From NCBI GenBank assembly GCA_044238845.1, contig JBIICN010000017.1, forward strand, positions 6,368 to 70,367: DNA of 64,000 nucleotides, read 5' to 3'. Positions 37,870 through 46,716 of this stretch are shown here, in pieces. A program made the position numbers and the translations under genes. Within the stretch, counting starts at the first letter, position 1, and each line of letters begins with the position of its first letter. This stretch comes from UBA4416 sp044238845. GTDB lineage: Bacteria > Bacteroidota > Bacteroidia > B-17B0 > Aurantibacillaceae. Below the pieces are notes generated by a model. That model had not been told where the DNA came from. It did not search any database and saw only the letters and a program-made list of their open reading frames with translations.

Positions 37870-38109
37870 ATGAAAAAAGTATTTTTAATGTTAGCTTTCG
37901 CTGGATTAGTAGGAAGCGTTTCTGCGTCTGTTAACCACGATGATAAAGACAAAGGAAAAAAAGAGTGCAAAAAAGAAACTAAATCTTGTTGCAAAGAAAA
38001 ATCAGGTGCTGAAGGAAAAGCTTGCTCAGGCGAAGCAAAAGCAGGTGAGAAAAAAGCGTGTTGCAAAGACAAAAAAACAGCTGAAACTAAACCAGCTGAA
38101 ACAAAATAA
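37870..38109 (+). CDS. Small exported Cys/Lys-rich protein
   Basis: 79 residues. A signal peptide (MKKVFLMLAFAGLVGSVSA) precedes a low-complexity mature part made almost entirely of Lys, Glu, Ala, Thr and Cys, with six Cys as KECKK, SCCK, ACSG and ACCK. Similar reading frames on both strands overlap it; this one is chosen for its signal peptide, promoter box and terminator. The spaced CC pairs suggest metal (Cu or Zn) binding or disulfide crosslinks, which is inference. It is monocistronic. Confidence 0.75.
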   Translation: MKKVFLMLAFAGLVGSVSASVNHDDKDKGKKECKKETKSCCKEKSGAEGKACSGEAKAGEKKACCKDKKTAETKPAETK

Positions 38110-38127
38110 TAGTTGTTTTTTAAGATT

Positions 38128-38162
38128 AAAAGCTCACGCATCATTGATGTGTGAGCTTTTTT
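38128..38162 (+). terminator. Rho-independent terminator
   Basis: A long hairpin (AAAAGCTCACRCATCA-type arm at 38128-38143 against its complement to 38160) ends in six T residues, 18 bases after the small Cys-rich protein gene. Confidence 0.85.
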
Positions 38163-38175
38163 AGTTTTGTGAAAT

Positions 38176-38288
38176 AATGGAACGCTGATGATGCAGATTG
38201 AACAGATTAACGTGAATTAGTACCAAGAATTATAATACCAATATAATTCATTAAAAATCATAACAATCAGCGTTATCTACGTTCCATT
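38176..38288. repeat. MITE-like inverted-repeat element of about 113 bp
   Basis: The segment begins AATGGAACGCTGAT and ends ATCTACGTTCCATT, so its ends are inverted repeats (nine bases perfect, then matches interrupted by two changes). Inside, AGATT/AATC and AACAGATTAACG-like motifs continue the imperfect symmetry. It has no ORF, lies in an intergenic gap, and looks like a small non-autonomous element or mobile palindrome. Whether copies exist elsewhere cannot be seen here. Confidence 0.5.
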
Positions 38289-38368
38289 CTGCCTGTTTAT
38301 AAATCCCTTTTGAATTACTCGTATTTTTTTGCTTTATTTGTTCAACTGATTTAAAATAACAAAAGAAT

Positions 38369-39916
38369 ATGAAAGTTGGAATTCCATTGGAAATATCCCA
38401 AAATGAGTTAAGAGTTGCAGCAACTCCAAAAACGGTGAAACGTTTGCAAAAGCAAGGGTTTGAAGTTTATATTCAACACAATGCAGGTGTAAAAGCTAAT
38501 TTCTCTGATAAAGAGTTTGAAGAAGCGGGTGCCAAAATAGTAGCTACTGCTGCTGATATATATGGTAAATCTGATATTGTATTGAAGGTAAAAGAACCTT
38601 CGATGGAAGAAGTAGATTTAATGCGTGAAGGTTTGGTGATGTTGAGCTATTTATGGCCCGCACAAAATCAACCTTTGCTTCAAAAGTTAGCAGATAAAAA
38701 AGTAAATGCAGTGGCAATGGACGCCATTCCTCGTATTTCGAGAGCACAAAAAATGGATGTGTTGTCATCTATGGCAAACATTGCTGGATATAGAGCCGTT
38801 ATTGAAGGTTCATTTCATTTCGGTCGTTTTTTAAACGGACAAATTACAGCAGCTGGTAAAGTAGAACCTGCCAAAGTGTTAGTGATTGGTGCTGGTGTTG
38901 CTGGTTTGGCTTCTATTGGTGCAGCCAATTCTTTAGGCGCTATTGTGAGAGCATTTGATACTCGTAAGGAAGTGGCGGAGCAAATCGAATCGATGGGTGC
39001 TACTTTTTTAACAGTAGAAATTGAGGAAGATGGTGCTACATCTTCTGGTTACTCAAAAGAAATGAGTAAAGAGTTTATTGAAGCGGAAATGAAATTGTTC
39101 TTAGAACAAGCTAAAGAAGTTGATATCGTCATTACTACAGCACAAATTCCTGGCCGACCAGCTCCTAAATTATGGATGGATTATCACGTAGCTGCTATGA
39201 AACCAGGTTCGGTTATTGTGGATTTAGCAGCTTCAACAGGTGGTAACTGTGCTTTAACAAGAAACGGAGAAGTTTACACAACAGATAATGGAGTAACCAT
39301 GGTTGGTAAATTAAGTCAATTACCTAGTCAAGCATCTCAATTATATGGTAATAACTTATGTCATTTATTAGATGATATGGGGAAAGCCGAAAAATGGAAA
39401 ATTGATATGGAAGATGCCGTTGTATCAAGAGCAATGGTAACTTATGATGGTAAAATTAACTGGCCGCCTGCGCCATTACCGGTAAGTCCTACAGCTGGAG
39501 GTGGCGCTAAAAAAGCAGCGGCTCCAACAGCCGAAGAAGTGAAAATTTCTGATGCCGAAAAATCTAAAAAAGCAGCTACCACAACTGTGATTAGTTTAGC
39601 TGTAGTTGGAGGTTTATTGTTATTAGTTGGGGCATTTGCACCACCTGAATTTATTCAACACTTTACCGTATTTGTTTTAGCGGTATTTGTTGGTTGGCAA
39701 TTAATTACCAATGTAGCACATTCGTTACACACGCCCTTAATGGCTGTTACTAATGCGATTAGTGGAATTATTGTGGTTGGTGGTTTATTACAAACCAAAA
39801 ATGATTTATCAAACCCCATGACCATTTTAGCTGTTATCGCCATTTTGGTTGCTAGCATTAATATTGTTGGAGGATTTGTAGTAACTCATCGTATGTTGAA
39901 AATGTTTAAAAAATAA
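38369..39916 (+). CDS. pntA: NAD(P) transhydrogenase subunit alpha (PntA)
   Basis: 515 residues, the full E. coli-type alpha subunit: NAD(H)-binding domain I (about 1-380) with VLVIGAGVAGLASIGAANSLG and the ELRVAATP start shared with alanine dehydrogenases, a Gly/Pro/Ala linker, then the membrane helices of domain II (about 400-515; LAVVGGLLLLVGAF, TVFVLAVFVGWQL). In some bacteria these are two genes (pntAA and pntAB); here they are fused. With pntB it forms the inner-membrane enzyme that uses the proton gradient to reduce NADP with NADH. Confidence 0.96.
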   Translation: MKVGIPLEISQNELRVAATPKTVKRLQKQGFEVYIQHNAGVKANFSDKEFEEAGAKIVATAADIYGKSDIVLKVKEPSMEEVDLMREGLVMLSYLWPAQNQPLLQKLADKKVNAVAMDAIPRISRAQKMDVLSSMANIAGYRAVIEGSFHFGRFLNGQITAAGKVEPAKVLVIGAGVAGLASIGAANSLGAIVRAFDTRKEVAEQIESMGATFLTVEIEEDGATSSGYSKEMSKEFIEAEMKLFLEQAKEVDIVITTAQIPGRPAPKLWMDYHVAAMKPGSVIVDLAASTGGNCALTRNGEVYTTDNGVTMVGKLSQLPSQASQLYGNNLCHLLDDMGKAEKWKIDMEDAVVSRAMVTYDGKINWPPAPLPVSPTAGGGAKKAAAPTAEEVKISDAEKSKKAATTTVISLAVVGGLLLLVGAFAPPEFIQHFTVFVLAVFVGWQLITNVAHSLHTPLMAVTNAISGIIVVGGLLQTKNDLSNPMTILAVIAILVASINIVGGFVVTHRMLKMFKK

Positions 39917-40010
39917 TGCTTCGGCATTTCAAAAAGCTCAATGACCGAAGGCTATTGCCTTTTTAAACTAAATAAAATAATTAAAAACTAAAAGAGTTAA
40001 AATAGAAATT

Positions 40011-41411
40011 ATGTTTATCGCAAAAGAAATACAAATGGCAGCCTACTTATTTGCAAGTATCCTGTTTATTTTAAGTTTAGGAGGATTATCCTCTCAAGAA
40101 TCAGCAAAACGCGGTGTATTGTTTGGAATAGTTGGTATGATTGTAGCCATTATTGCTACCGTTTTAGGTGAAGGTGTATCCGGACAAGTATACATTATAG
40201 CAGCTATTGCCGTTGCATCTCTTATTGGTTTAATGTTGGCTCGCAAAGTTGAAATGACTGCTATGCCTCAGTTAGTAGCTATCTTACATAGTTTTGTTGG
40301 TTTAGCAGCAGTGTTGGTTGGTTTTGGTTCATACTTAGATCCACACACTCATACGTTAACAGGCGCTGCACATACTATTCATTTAGTGGAAGTATTTGTT
40401 GGAATTTTTATTGGTGCCATTACTTTCACGGGTTCTATTATCGCTTGGGGGAAATTAGACGGAAAAGTTCCATCTAAACCTTGGAGTTTTAAAGGATTGC
40501 AAACAATGAATTTAGTGTTGTTAATCATTTGTACTATTCTTGGTGTTTTATATAGTAAAGCGGAAGGAACAAGCGGTATGTTATACCTTGGCATCATGAC
40601 GGCTATTGCTTCGTTTATTGGAGTTGTTTTGGTTATGGCCATTGGTGGTGGCGATATGCCAGTAGTTGTATCGATGTTAAATTCGTATTCAGGATGGGCA
40701 GCAGCGGCAGCGGGCTTTATGTTAGGTAATGATTTATTAATTGTAACTGGCGCCTTAGTTGGTAGTTCGGGTGCAATTCTTTCTATGCATATGTGTCATG
40801 CGATGAATCGTTCTTTCTTTTCAGTTATATTTGCAAGTGGTTCAGGTAATGGCTCTGGTGGCGAGAAAAAAGCCATTGAAGGAGAAGTTACTTCATTAAA
40901 TCATGAAGAAGTAGCGGCTTTATTAAAAGACGCACGTTCGGTAGTGATTGTTCCTGGTTACGGTATGGCAGTTGCAAAAGCACAATATCCGATTTATGAT
41001 ATGGTACAATTTTTACGTAAATCTGGAAAAAACGTACGTTTTGCGATTCATCCAGTGGCGGGTCGTTTACCAGGTCACATGAATGTATTATTAGCAGAAG
41101 CAAATGTGCCTTATGATATTGTGTTGGAAATGGATGAGATTAATGAAGATATGCCAGATACAGATGTAGTAATGGTTATTGGTGCTAATGATGTTGTAAA
41201 CCCAAGTGCACAAGATGATCCCGCAAGTTCTATTTATGGTATGCCAGTAATTGAAGCTTGGAAAGCAGAGAAAGTAATTATTATGAAACGTTCGATGAGC
41301 GCTGGTTACTCAGGCGAAGACAATCCTTTATTTTACAAACCAAATTCAGAAATGTTGTATGGTGATGCAAAAGATAGCGTAGAGAAAATAATGGGATTTT
41401 TGAAAGCGTAA
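40011..41411 (+). CDS. pntB: NAD(P) transhydrogenase subunit beta (PntB)
   Basis: 466 residues: eight or nine membrane helices in the first 270 residues (domain II) and the NADP(H)-binding domain III (about 290-466), with VIVPGYGMAVAKAQYPIYD, RFAIHPVAGRLPGHMNVLLAEANV-type (split here for length) and IGANDVVNPSAQ. These segments are close to universal in PntB. It lies 94 bases after pntA, the two presumably on one transcript, and ends at a hairpin terminator. Confidence 0.96.
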   Translation: MFIAKEIQMAAYLFASILFILSLGGLSSQESAKRGVLFGIVGMIVAIIATVLGEGVSGQVYIIAAIAVASLIGLMLARKVEMTAMPQLVAILHSFVGLAAVLVGFGSYLDPHTHTLTGAAHTIHLVEVFVGIFIGAITFTGSIIAWGKLDGKVPSKPWSFKGLQTMNLVLLIICTILGVLYSKAEGTSGMLYLGIMTAIASFIGVVLVMAIGGGDMPVVVSMLNSYSGWAAAAAGFMLGNDLLIVTGALVGSSGAILSMHMCHAMNRSFFSVIFASGSGNGSGGEKKAIEGEVTSLNHEEVAALLKDARSVVIVPGYGMAVAKAQYPIYDMVQFLRKSGKNVRFAIHPVAGRLPGHMNVLLAEANVPYDIVLEMDEINEDMPDTDVVMVIGANDVVNPSAQDDPASSIYGMPVIEAWKAEKVIIMKRSMSAGYSGEDNPLFYKPNSEMLYGDAKDSVEKIMGFLKA

Positions 41412-41431
41412 TTTTTTAATTAAGTTTTTTT

Positions 41432-41460
41432 AAAGCGGGTTTTTTAGCCCGCTTTTTAAT
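41432..41460 (+). terminator. Rho-independent terminator of pntAB
   Basis: Stem AAAGCGGG (41432-41439) with CCCGCTTT (41448-41455), loop TTTTTTAG, then TTTAATTTT, 20 bases after the pntB stop. Confidence 0.85.
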
Positions 41461-41470
41461 TTTAAATGAT

Positions 41471-41695
41471 ATGAATGTTAGAACTAATTTTTTTGTCTAT
41501 CTTATTATTTTGGTAATATCTCATCTTTTGGTGTCTTGCTCTTCCAATAAAACTGAGGAAATAAGTCCTTATGAAAAAATGCAAAGACAAACCATCAATT
41601 TTATAGCACAGCCTACTTTTTCGGGCGATTACATTTTTGATAGTGACAATTTGTTAAAGTTCATAAAATATTTATATTTGTTAATAGCATTATGA
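41471..41695 (+). CDS. Short putative lipoprotein, possibly truncated
   Basis: 74 residues. A lipoprotein signal ends in the lipobox LLVSCSS (Cys23). The rest is short and ends in a hydrophobic run (FIKYLYLLIAL) that does not look like a native C-terminus. It could be the first part of a longer lipoprotein broken by a frameshift or deletion, since the following 50 bases are non-coding AT-rich sequence. Function unknown. Confidence 0.4.
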   Translation: MNVRTNFFVYLIILVISHLLVSCSSNKTEEISPYEKMQRQTINFIAQPTFSGDYIFDSDNLLKFIKYLYLLIAL

Positions 41696-41745
41696 TAAAG
41701 GATTTTCGAATCATTATTTATAGCTAAAGCTTATAAATAATTAGT

Positions 41746-42525
41746 ATGACAGAAAGGCAAATTACATTTAGCGGAACAGATATTCATATTTCAGAAGGAT
41801 TATCCGATAACATCTCAAGTAGTAACGTTTTTGAATTAAAAACAGCAACACCTACAATTAATGTGTATGAAAACGGTAAATTAATTAAAAGCTACTTGCT
41901 TGAAACATTACTTTCCAATCCTAATCTCACAGGTCAGTATTTGCATTCCTCGGTTCGAATTTTTAAAAACGGCGGAGTAATGATCGACGGAATAATTTCA
42001 CGAGATTCTATTAAATTTTCTACATGGACAGATCAAGATTATGAGGCAATTAGAATGCAGCCGTTTTTTCTTTCTGACGGCGAAGCATCAAATGTTAAGT
42101 TAAAAGGACAAGGACTATTTATGCGTGGATTGCATAATTCAGGTACGGTTACTCCTGGCGGTGTACGAGCTATTTGTATTTGCGATAACTGTAACAAGAG
42201 TTTTACAGTTCAACATTTTCATTCTGGTTTTTCTGAAGCACAATATTTTTATTCAACCGATAGTAAACAAACTCTTGTTGTTCCGCTCAGTGAAATGAAA
42301 TATATGCCCGCGCCTTTACAAGTAGAAATTGATACCGAAATTCTTAGTATTGTTGAAGAACTTCTCCCAAAACCAACTAGCGGAACAGGCGAGTACAAGT
42401 TTTATAATCCTTTTCGATGCCCACATTGCGCAGCAGCGTACATTGACTTTGAAAATTATAAAAACATTAGGCCAACAGAATATTACGGGATTTATCACAT
42501 TAATAATGAAATGCAACAGTATTAG
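41746..42525 (+). CDS. Unknown protein with two CxxC pairs (zinc-ribbon-like)
   Basis: 259 residues without signal peptide or membrane helices. Two Cys pairs, CICDNCNKS (about 144) and FRCPHCAAAY (about 225), suggest a zinc ribbon or rubredoxin-like knuckle split by about 80 residues containing VQHFHSGFSEAQYFY, which adds two His. I do not recognise the family; it is probably a soluble metal-binding protein. It is on the same strand as the putative lipoprotein and convergent with the next gene. Confidence 0.7.
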   Translation: MTERQITFSGTDIHISEGLSDNISSSNVFELKTATPTINVYENGKLIKSYLLETLLSNPNLTGQYLHSSVRIFKNGGVMIDGIISRDSIKFSTWTDQDYEAIRMQPFFLSDGEASNVKLKGQGLFMRGLHNSGTVTPGGVRAICICDNCNKSFTVQHFHSGFSEAQYFYSTDSKQTLVVPLSEMKYMPAPLQVEIDTEILSIVEELLPKPTSGTGEYKFYNPFRCPHCAAAYIDFENYKNIRPTEYYGIYHINNEMQQY

Positions 42526-42545
42526 ATAAAAAAATTAATAGACTG

Positions 42546-43565
42546 TTATTCACATAAACAGTCAATTAATTTATAGTGAAATATTCTCCAAGGATCATAA
42601 CTTACACCATTAAAATTTGAACTTATAGTAATTCTACCATAAGCACATTTTCCATTGTTTTTAGTAGCATAAAATCCTACATCAAATGTTTTATAATCAG
42701 GAAAGCCATTACTTTTTTTAATAATACTTATACTGTTGTTATAATAACTAAGCATTTTTAATTTATAGTCCGTATTATTAAATAGCTTCACTGCAATTTT
42801 TTCTACATCCGCACGAGTTATTTCTCCATCAAAGCCTTTAAAATCATTGTTTAAGTAATCTTTAGGTGCCTTGGTTTTATTAGTCAGATTTGAATACATT
42901 TCCTTTTTTTGAGCCTCTGCTTTTTTATTGGATTTGCTGATGATATCTGAAAAAGGATAGTCTTTAGAAAGTTCTTTAGAAAATTCCGCAACTTTTTTTA
43001 ATTTAAAATTCGGCATTATTCCAGAAAACTGAGAAAAACGATCTGCATCTTCTGAAAACATACCAATACCAATTTGTGTACAATAACCTTTTAAGTGGTC
43101 ATAAACGGTTACATCAAATTCATCAATGGCAACTTTCCATTTTTTTTGATTTGTTGTTTGTTTTTCCATTTCTTGCAAAAATCTATAATGAAAGTCTCCG
43201 TAAATCGTACTTACTTCAAATGAGACTGAATCGTTTGTTGGTGGTATTACAACTCCTGACCCACGAATAACCCCTTGGTTATCTTGAGTAGCTGTAATTT
43301 TATAGTGCTCTATTGGTTGAACACCACTTATTAACCGCATACTAATTAAAATGGATTCACTTTCTAATAGTTTCATTTTTTGAACATCGTGAATCTCGAA
43401 AGCTATATATACTGGGTCGGTTGAATTAAATTTTGAAACATTAGTGACTTTGGTTAAATCAGATTCCATAATTGGAGTAGTAGAAAATCGAATATATGTT
43501 TGAGAATAACTATTGAAGGTCACTAAACATATAATGAGTGTTTTAAAGAATAGTTTTGATGTCAT
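42546..43565 (-). CDS. Secreted protein of unknown function
   Basis: 339 residues with a signal peptide (MTSKLFFKTLIICLVTFNSYS). The N-terminal half is beta-rich; the middle contains a Lys-rich stretch (FSDIISKSNKKAEAQKKEMYS); the C-terminal part is mixed. No motif is recognised. It is monocistronic, with about 190 bases of AT-rich sequence without apparent features upstream. Confidence 0.65.
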   Translation of the reverse strand: MTSKLFFKTLIICLVTFNSYSQTYIRFSTTPIMESDLTKVTNVSKFNSTDPVYIAFEIHDVQKMKLLESESILISMRLISGVQPIEHYKITATQDNQGVIRGSGVVIPPTNDSVSFEVSTIYGDFHYRFLQEMEKQTTNQKKWKVAIDEFDVTVYDHLKGYCTQIGIGMFSEDADRFSQFSGIMPNFKLKKVAEFSKELSKDYPFSDIISKSNKKAEAQKKEMYSNLTNKTKAPKDYLNNDFKGFDGEITRADVEKIAVKLFNNTDYKLKMLSYYNNSISIIKKSNGFPDYKTFDVGFYATKNNGKCAYGRITISSNFNGVSYDPWRIFHYKLIDCLCE

Positions 43566-43758
43566 ATTAATTGTATTTATAGTAATAAGGTTAGTTATAT
43601 AAATTTAAAAATATTTTGATTTATTTACATAATGTTTTTGTAAATTCTGAGTTTTTTTATGCTAATTAAGCAGCGAAAGCCTATTTTTTATAATATTTTA
43701 TTTTGCTTTTTAAACACTTAAGTTGTCGTTTTAAGTTAGTCGAATTAAATTTAATGTT

Positions 43759-43989
43759 TTACAAACATCTTTTTTTTACTTCTTGTAAAATTTCATCATA
43801 AATTTCAACAGAAAAATTTGATTTAATTGACATTGCTGTGATTTTTTTATCTATTAGAAAATCCTCAAAGCTTTCATAACTCTCAATACTCTCATGAGGG
43901 TTGTCTGTAATATTGCATCTTACAATTTGCCTTTTAGTAATATCTAAGGTAATTATTTCGTGCTCGCATTTCCATTCTAAATTTTCCAT
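43759..43989 (-). CDS. Small hypothetical protein
   Basis: 76 residues, acidic and soluble (MENLEWKCEHEIITLDITK). No recognised domain. It is 12 bases downstream of the membrane protein gene at 44002 on the same strand, so it is probably the last gene of a three-gene unit (44630, 44002, 43759). Confidence 0.55.
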   Translation of the reverse strand: MENLEWKCEHEIITLDITKRQIVRCNITDNPHESIESYESFEDFLIDKKITAMSIKSNFSVEIYDEILQEVKKRCL

Positions 43990-44001
43990 GTGTTACTTTT
44001 T

Positions 44002-44619
44002 CTAATAAATGATATTAAGCCAGCCTATTTTTAAATGAATACTTTTTTCGGTTTTTGTGACCAGTTCAAAAGTGTGTGATGTTTTGTCTTCAACCAAAGT
44101 TGGTGCACTTGATTCAAATTTCAAGTCATCATATAATGTTTCGGCTATTTGCAAAGTGTATTCTTTTTCTGATCCCTTTTTTACTATGGTTATAAAATAG
44201 CGTGTTTTATCATAAGTTCGTTTAGAACCGCTATAAGGTTCTTTTTTATACATATCAATAATTTTTCCATTTAATACATAAGCTTGTGATTTTGATGGGA
44301 TTTTGTTTATCATGTCAATACTTCCAACAATTCCCCACGAAATAAATACAATGCTAAATAAGTGCATCAAAATTTTAATGCCTAAAGGAAGTATCAAATA
44401 CTCATGATGTTTGTACAAAACATCCAATACCATATAACTGATTAAAATACTGAATGGTAGAAAATAATAATAGTAGTTATTTATGATTAAATCAAACGGA
44501 TTGAGAACTACATATTTTGGACTGAAAATCATATCGCTAATGCCAACAACTACACATAAAAAGTAGAATGTGAAAATGGGCCAAAACGCTTTACTTGTAT
44601 TTGGTTTAATAGCAGCCAT
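44002..44619 (-). CDS. Uncharacterised membrane protein
   Basis: About 205 residues; I start at the ATG at 44619 (MAAIKPNTSKAFWPIF) rather than an upstream TTG. Three membrane helices in the first 110 residues (IFTFYFLCVVVGISDMIF, YYYFLPFSILISYMVLDVL, IKILMHLFSIVFISWGIVG) and a soluble beta-rich C-terminal domain (KRTYDKTRYFITIVKKGSE). No recognised family. It lies ten bases after the preceding membrane protein gene. Confidence 0.6.
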   Translation of the reverse strand: MAAIKPNTSKAFWPIFTFYFLCVVVGISDMIFSPKYVVLNPFDLIINNYYYYFLPFSILISYMVLDVLYKHHEYLILPLGIKILMHLFSIVFISWGIVGSIDMINKIPSKSQAYVLNGKIIDMYKKEPYSGSKRTYDKTRYFITIVKKGSEKEYTLQIAETLYDDLKFESSAPTLVEDKTSHTFELVTKTEKSIHLKIGWLNIIY

Positions 44620-44629
44620 GTTTATATAT

Positions 44630-45574
44630 CTATTTATCAAACATACTTAAAAACTCAGTTAAGAATTTTAGCTGAGCTTTTCGTTGTTCTAGTTGATAAT
44701 TAAAGACCTTCTTTACGGCAAACATATCTAATATGCCTAAATTTGGATATGACAAATTAATTCTAAGTATAGATTGTCCTTTTTCATAGTTAAGTCCAAA
44801 TCCATTATCTAAGAAATGCGTATTATCTATGAGCAATTTTCTAAATAGAGGATTTTTAAGTTTAGAAAGTATACTTTCTTTACCTATTTTACAGTAAATG
44901 TTTACATGTTCATTTAAATCTGAAAATAGACTGTTGAGTTTTTCATAGTCTTGCTGCGCATACATATAATCTGTATCTTTTTCCTTTTTTTTAGAAACTA
45001 TAACTATTTCCGTTTCTGTATTATGGTTTAGTTTTATTTTATAAACAAGAAAAGTTCTAAAACGACTAGCATTTGGGTTCTTTTTTTGCTCCTCTATTGT
45101 GGCCGTTGAGCGAAAATACTCTCGTTCCTCAAAGTGCGAAACAGTCCATGTATTAGTGATTAGCCCCGAGTAATAAAAATATAATTTATGGAAGGGTGTT
45201 TTTTTATCTTCTGGGATACCATGAGTCGTTAAATTGAGAGCTTTGCCTATTAAAATAGCATCCGCGATCATGGATTGAGTAAGTTTTAATTCATAATTAA
45301 TCTGTGAAGTAACCAAAAATGCTGCAGAAGTAAACGCTGCCAATGATGCGCCAATTAAGGTAGGTGTTGTAATGATAAATTTTTCGCCTTCACTTGGGAA
45401 TGGCCAAATTAATAGTAATAACACTCCTAATAAAAATATACCTAAATAGCTCAGCCATTTGGCTTTTTTAGTTGGTAATTTCTTTTCAATTAAAATGGTT
45501 GAAATAATAGTAAAGATAATACACGATACTACGGTAATTATTCCTCCAAAAATGAGTTTGTCATCTTCTGTCAT
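44630..45574 (-). CDS. Uncharacterised membrane protein with cytoplasmic domain
   Basis: 314 residues. Three membrane helices lie within residues 8-110 (LIFGGIITVVSCIIFTIIS, WLSYLGIFLLGVLLLLIW, PTLIGASLAAFTSAAFLV); the remaining 200 residues are soluble and charged. I do not recognise the domain. First gene of the 45574-43759 unit; the 268 bases upstream hold no gene and no feature beyond AT-rich sequence. Confidence 0.6.
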   Translation of the reverse strand: MTEDDKLIFGGIITVVSCIIFTIISTILIEKKLPTKKAKWLSYLGIFLLGVLLLLIWPFPSEGEKFIITTPTLIGASLAAFTSAAFLVTSQINYELKLTQSMIADAILIGKALNLTTHGIPEDKKTPFHKLYFYYSGLITNTWTVSHFEEREYFRSTATIEEQKKNPNASRFRTFLVYKIKLNHNTETEIVIVSKKKEKDTDYMYAQQDYEKLNSLFSDLNEHVNIYCKIGKESILSKLKNPLFRKLLIDNTHFLDNGFGLNYEKGQSILRINLSYPNLGILDMFAVKKVFNYQLEQRKAQLKFLTEFLSMFDK

Positions 45575-45842
45575 AATTAATTTTATTTAAAAATAAACAA
45601 AATATTTTTTATACGATAAAAGAGTCAGTGTTTTTCAAGAATTTACTTAAATAGTAATTTCTATTTCTCAGAGTTAGTTTTACTCTTTATTATTATTCTA
45701 AGCAGCGCTTTGAATTAATTATTTAGTGGAGTTTAAGAATTATTTTCTTGTATTTTTTTAGCTTAGATTTTTCTTTTGAATAAGAAATATATAATAAATG
45801 AATTTGACATTATGACGAATTTTTATAATATCAACGAAGGAC

Positions 45843-46715
45843 TTAGCACACAATCTTCAAAGCTAAAGGCATTATTTTTATAGAGAGTTTATGACTTACC
45901 TTTATTGGCTCGCCATCAAAGTGCACGGGCAATTCCCCGTCAAATTCAATATCGATCTGTTTTCCTTTTTCGGATTGCAAATTAATAGAGGTATGTATTT
46001 TTTTAGAAAACAGTTTAATACCAATCATTGGGATTGCCACTTTCGAAAATTCTTTTAGGATACTCACATTTAAAATTCCATCTGTAAGCTCTGCTTCTGG
46101 TGCGATGTAAACATCATTACCCCATTGTCCAGCGTTAGCTACGGTTATTAAAAAGGCTTTGGTTTCTATAACCTTGCCGTCAACGGTTATTTTATATAAG
46201 TTAGGGCTATATCCAAAAAATTCTTTTACCGATGTACTAAAGTATGTAATGAATCCTCTTTTGGTACTGGCTGCAAATTCGTTAGCAATATGAGCATCAA
46301 AACCAACTCCAGCGGTGCAAAAAAATGGATGATCGTTAATGGTAGCGCCATCAATTTGTTTTACGGTGCCGCGCTCTATAATTAGTAAGGCTTGTTTTAA
46401 ATCTAATGGAATGTGGTTACTTCGGGCTAAGCCATTTCCTGAGCCTAAAGGAAAAATACCTAATGCCATATTAGTATGTGCTACAACAGACGAAACTTGA
46501 TTTACTGTACCATCGCCACCACAAGCTACGGCTATGGAATAGTTACCTGCTAGTATTTGTTGTTTAACCGATTCGAAATCATCTTTGTTTTTCCAAACAA
46601 TAAAGTCGTAAGGTATGCTTTTAGGGAAGTTTAATTTGATAAATTGAATGATATCAATTTTCTTTTTAACACCAGCATTTGGATTAATGATAAAAGCTAT
46701 TTTTTGTTGCATCAT
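45843..46715 (-). CDS. Diacylglycerol kinase-family lipid kinase
   Basis: 290 residues of the DAGK catalytic family (YegS/DgkB/BmrU type). The nucleotide loop is AVACGGDGTVNQVSSVV, and GIFPLGSGNGLARS gives the second glycine motif. VGFDAHIANEF and the acidic DGELPVHFDGEPI end are also typical. It phosphorylates a membrane lipid such as diacylglycerol. One base after tsaB, in an operon with the HlyD-type gene. Confidence 0.92.
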   Translation of the reverse strand: MMQQKIAFIINPNAGVKKKIDIIQFIKLNFPKSIPYDFIVWKNKDDFESVKQQILAGNYSIAVACGGDGTVNQVSSVVAHTNMALGIFPLGSGNGLARSNHIPLDLKQALLIIERGTVKQIDGATINDHPFFCTAGVGFDAHIANEFAASTKRGFITYFSTSVKEFFGYSPNLYKITVDGKVIETKAFLITVANAGQWGNDVYIAPEAELTDGILNVSILKEFSKVAIPMIGIKLFSKKIHTSINLQSEKGKQIDIEFDGELPVHFDGEPIKVSHKLSIKIMPLALKIVC

Positions 46716-46716
46716 A

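Noticed and set aside
37854..38164. Two further open frames over the Cys/Lys-rich gene, one on each strand
   Set aside because: Only the frame starting at 37870 has a signal peptide, promoter box and a following terminator in register.
39917..40010. CTTCGG...CCGAAG pair between pntA and pntB as a terminator
   Set aside because: The loop is about 20 bases, there is no proper U-run, and pntB needs to be expressed with pntA.
45575..45842. 268-base gap examined for a small RNA or peptide gene
   Set aside because: Only AT-rich sequence without hairpin-plus-T-run, tRNA-like folds or a credible small ORF was seen.
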